Positions 63,967 to 64,000 of a DNA stretch of 64,000 bases are shown in pieces (the stretch's first letter is position 1; each line of letters starts with the position of its first letter). Source of the stretch: Brevundimonas sp. Root608 (lineage in GTDB: Bacteria > Pseudomonadota > Alphaproteobacteria > Caulobacterales > Caulobacteraceae); contig NZ_LMGT01000001.1 of assembly GCF_001427825.1 (NCBI RefSeq), forward strand, positions 674,063 to 738,062, written 5' to 3'. The notes under the pieces are model-generated. The model had not been told where the DNA came from. It saw nothing but the letters and a program-made list of their open reading frames with translations, and searched no databases. The position numbers and the translations under genes were made by a program.

Positions 63967-64000
63967 ATGCTGACCCTGATCGCCCTGTCCGCCCTCCTGA
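63967..64000 (+). CDS. start of a possible exported protein (runs off window)
   Basis: ATG at 63967 followed by LTLIALSALL, a hydrophobic N-terminus like a signal peptide, open to the window edge. Divergent from the response regulator by 128 nt, so it could be a target gene. Only 11 residues are visible. Confidence 0.35.
   Translation, partial: MLTLIALSALL

Overview
The window looks like a chromosomal segment of an alphaproteobacterium of the order Caulobacterales, probably Brevundimonas or a close relative. The evidence is very high GC with strongly GC-biased third codon positions, a MucR/Ros regulator, DUF2336 proteins, an RpoH of the alphaproteobacterial type, glutathione-dependent formaldehyde detoxification, and a Rhodobacter-capsulatus-type gene transfer agent (GTA) locus. 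No rRNA, tRNA, CRISPR array or insertion sequence was recognised. Most of the region is compact housekeeping sequence with many 1-4 nt gene overlaps (ATGA, GTGA, TGATG), so translational coupling is common.

Layout. 1-5 kb: secreted proteins (a partial one and a 3D-domain protein), a glutathione S-transferase, an S1/P1 nuclease, an rRNA/tRNA 2'-O-methyltransferase of the TrmJ type, a sirtuin and a small membrane protein. 5-9 kb: formaldehyde oxidation (frmA, fghA) with a VOC protein and a pair of inverted REP-like repeats. 9-13.5 kb: Fe/Mn superoxide dismutase, an MBL-fold lipoprotein, rpsD with a clear terminator, and several uncharacterised lipoproteins. 13.4-18.6 kb (minus strand): a hotdog thioesterase, monothiol glutaredoxin, aldo/keto reductase and BolA; then map-radC-asparaginase-GNAT as a tightly packed operon. 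18.7-22.5 kb: a CinA-type domain protein, a GH10 xylanase and fliI-fliJ. 22.6-30.3 kb: cysK, two DUF2336 proteins flanking a MucR regulator, a proline/alanine-rich secreted protein, and an NMT1/THI5-type ABC transporter. 30.3-31.1 kb is an 800-nt gene-free region with strong, mutually exclusive hairpins. 31-36 kb: an ABC-F ATPase, a YcgN-type protein and a GAF-PAS-PAS hybrid histidine kinase.

36.3-48.1 kb holds the GTA head and tail genes g3 to g15 (portal, g3.5, protease, capsid, adaptors, tail tube, chaperones, tape measure, distal tail, hub, NlpC/P60 peptidase, large tail-tip protein). Two features stand out. The expected large terminase gene upstream of the portal is absent, and a short out-of-frame stretch resembling the terminase C-terminus remains. 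A DUF805 membrane-protein gene sits in the opposite orientation between the tape measure and distal tail genes. This suggests a particle locus that has lost its own DNA packaging motor, or takes one from elsewhere.

48-64 kb: a CbpA-type DnaJ, serC, purA, a two-domain response regulator whose phospho-acceptor Asp is replaced by Glu, an HGGxW-motif lipoprotein hydrolase divergent from kynureninase, rpoH, rluD, a DUF2799 lipoprotein, the glycolytic genes gap-pgk-fba on the minus strand, and an OmpR/EnvZ-type two-component system. Three families of palindromic or paired inverted repeats are dispersed through the window in intergenic positions.
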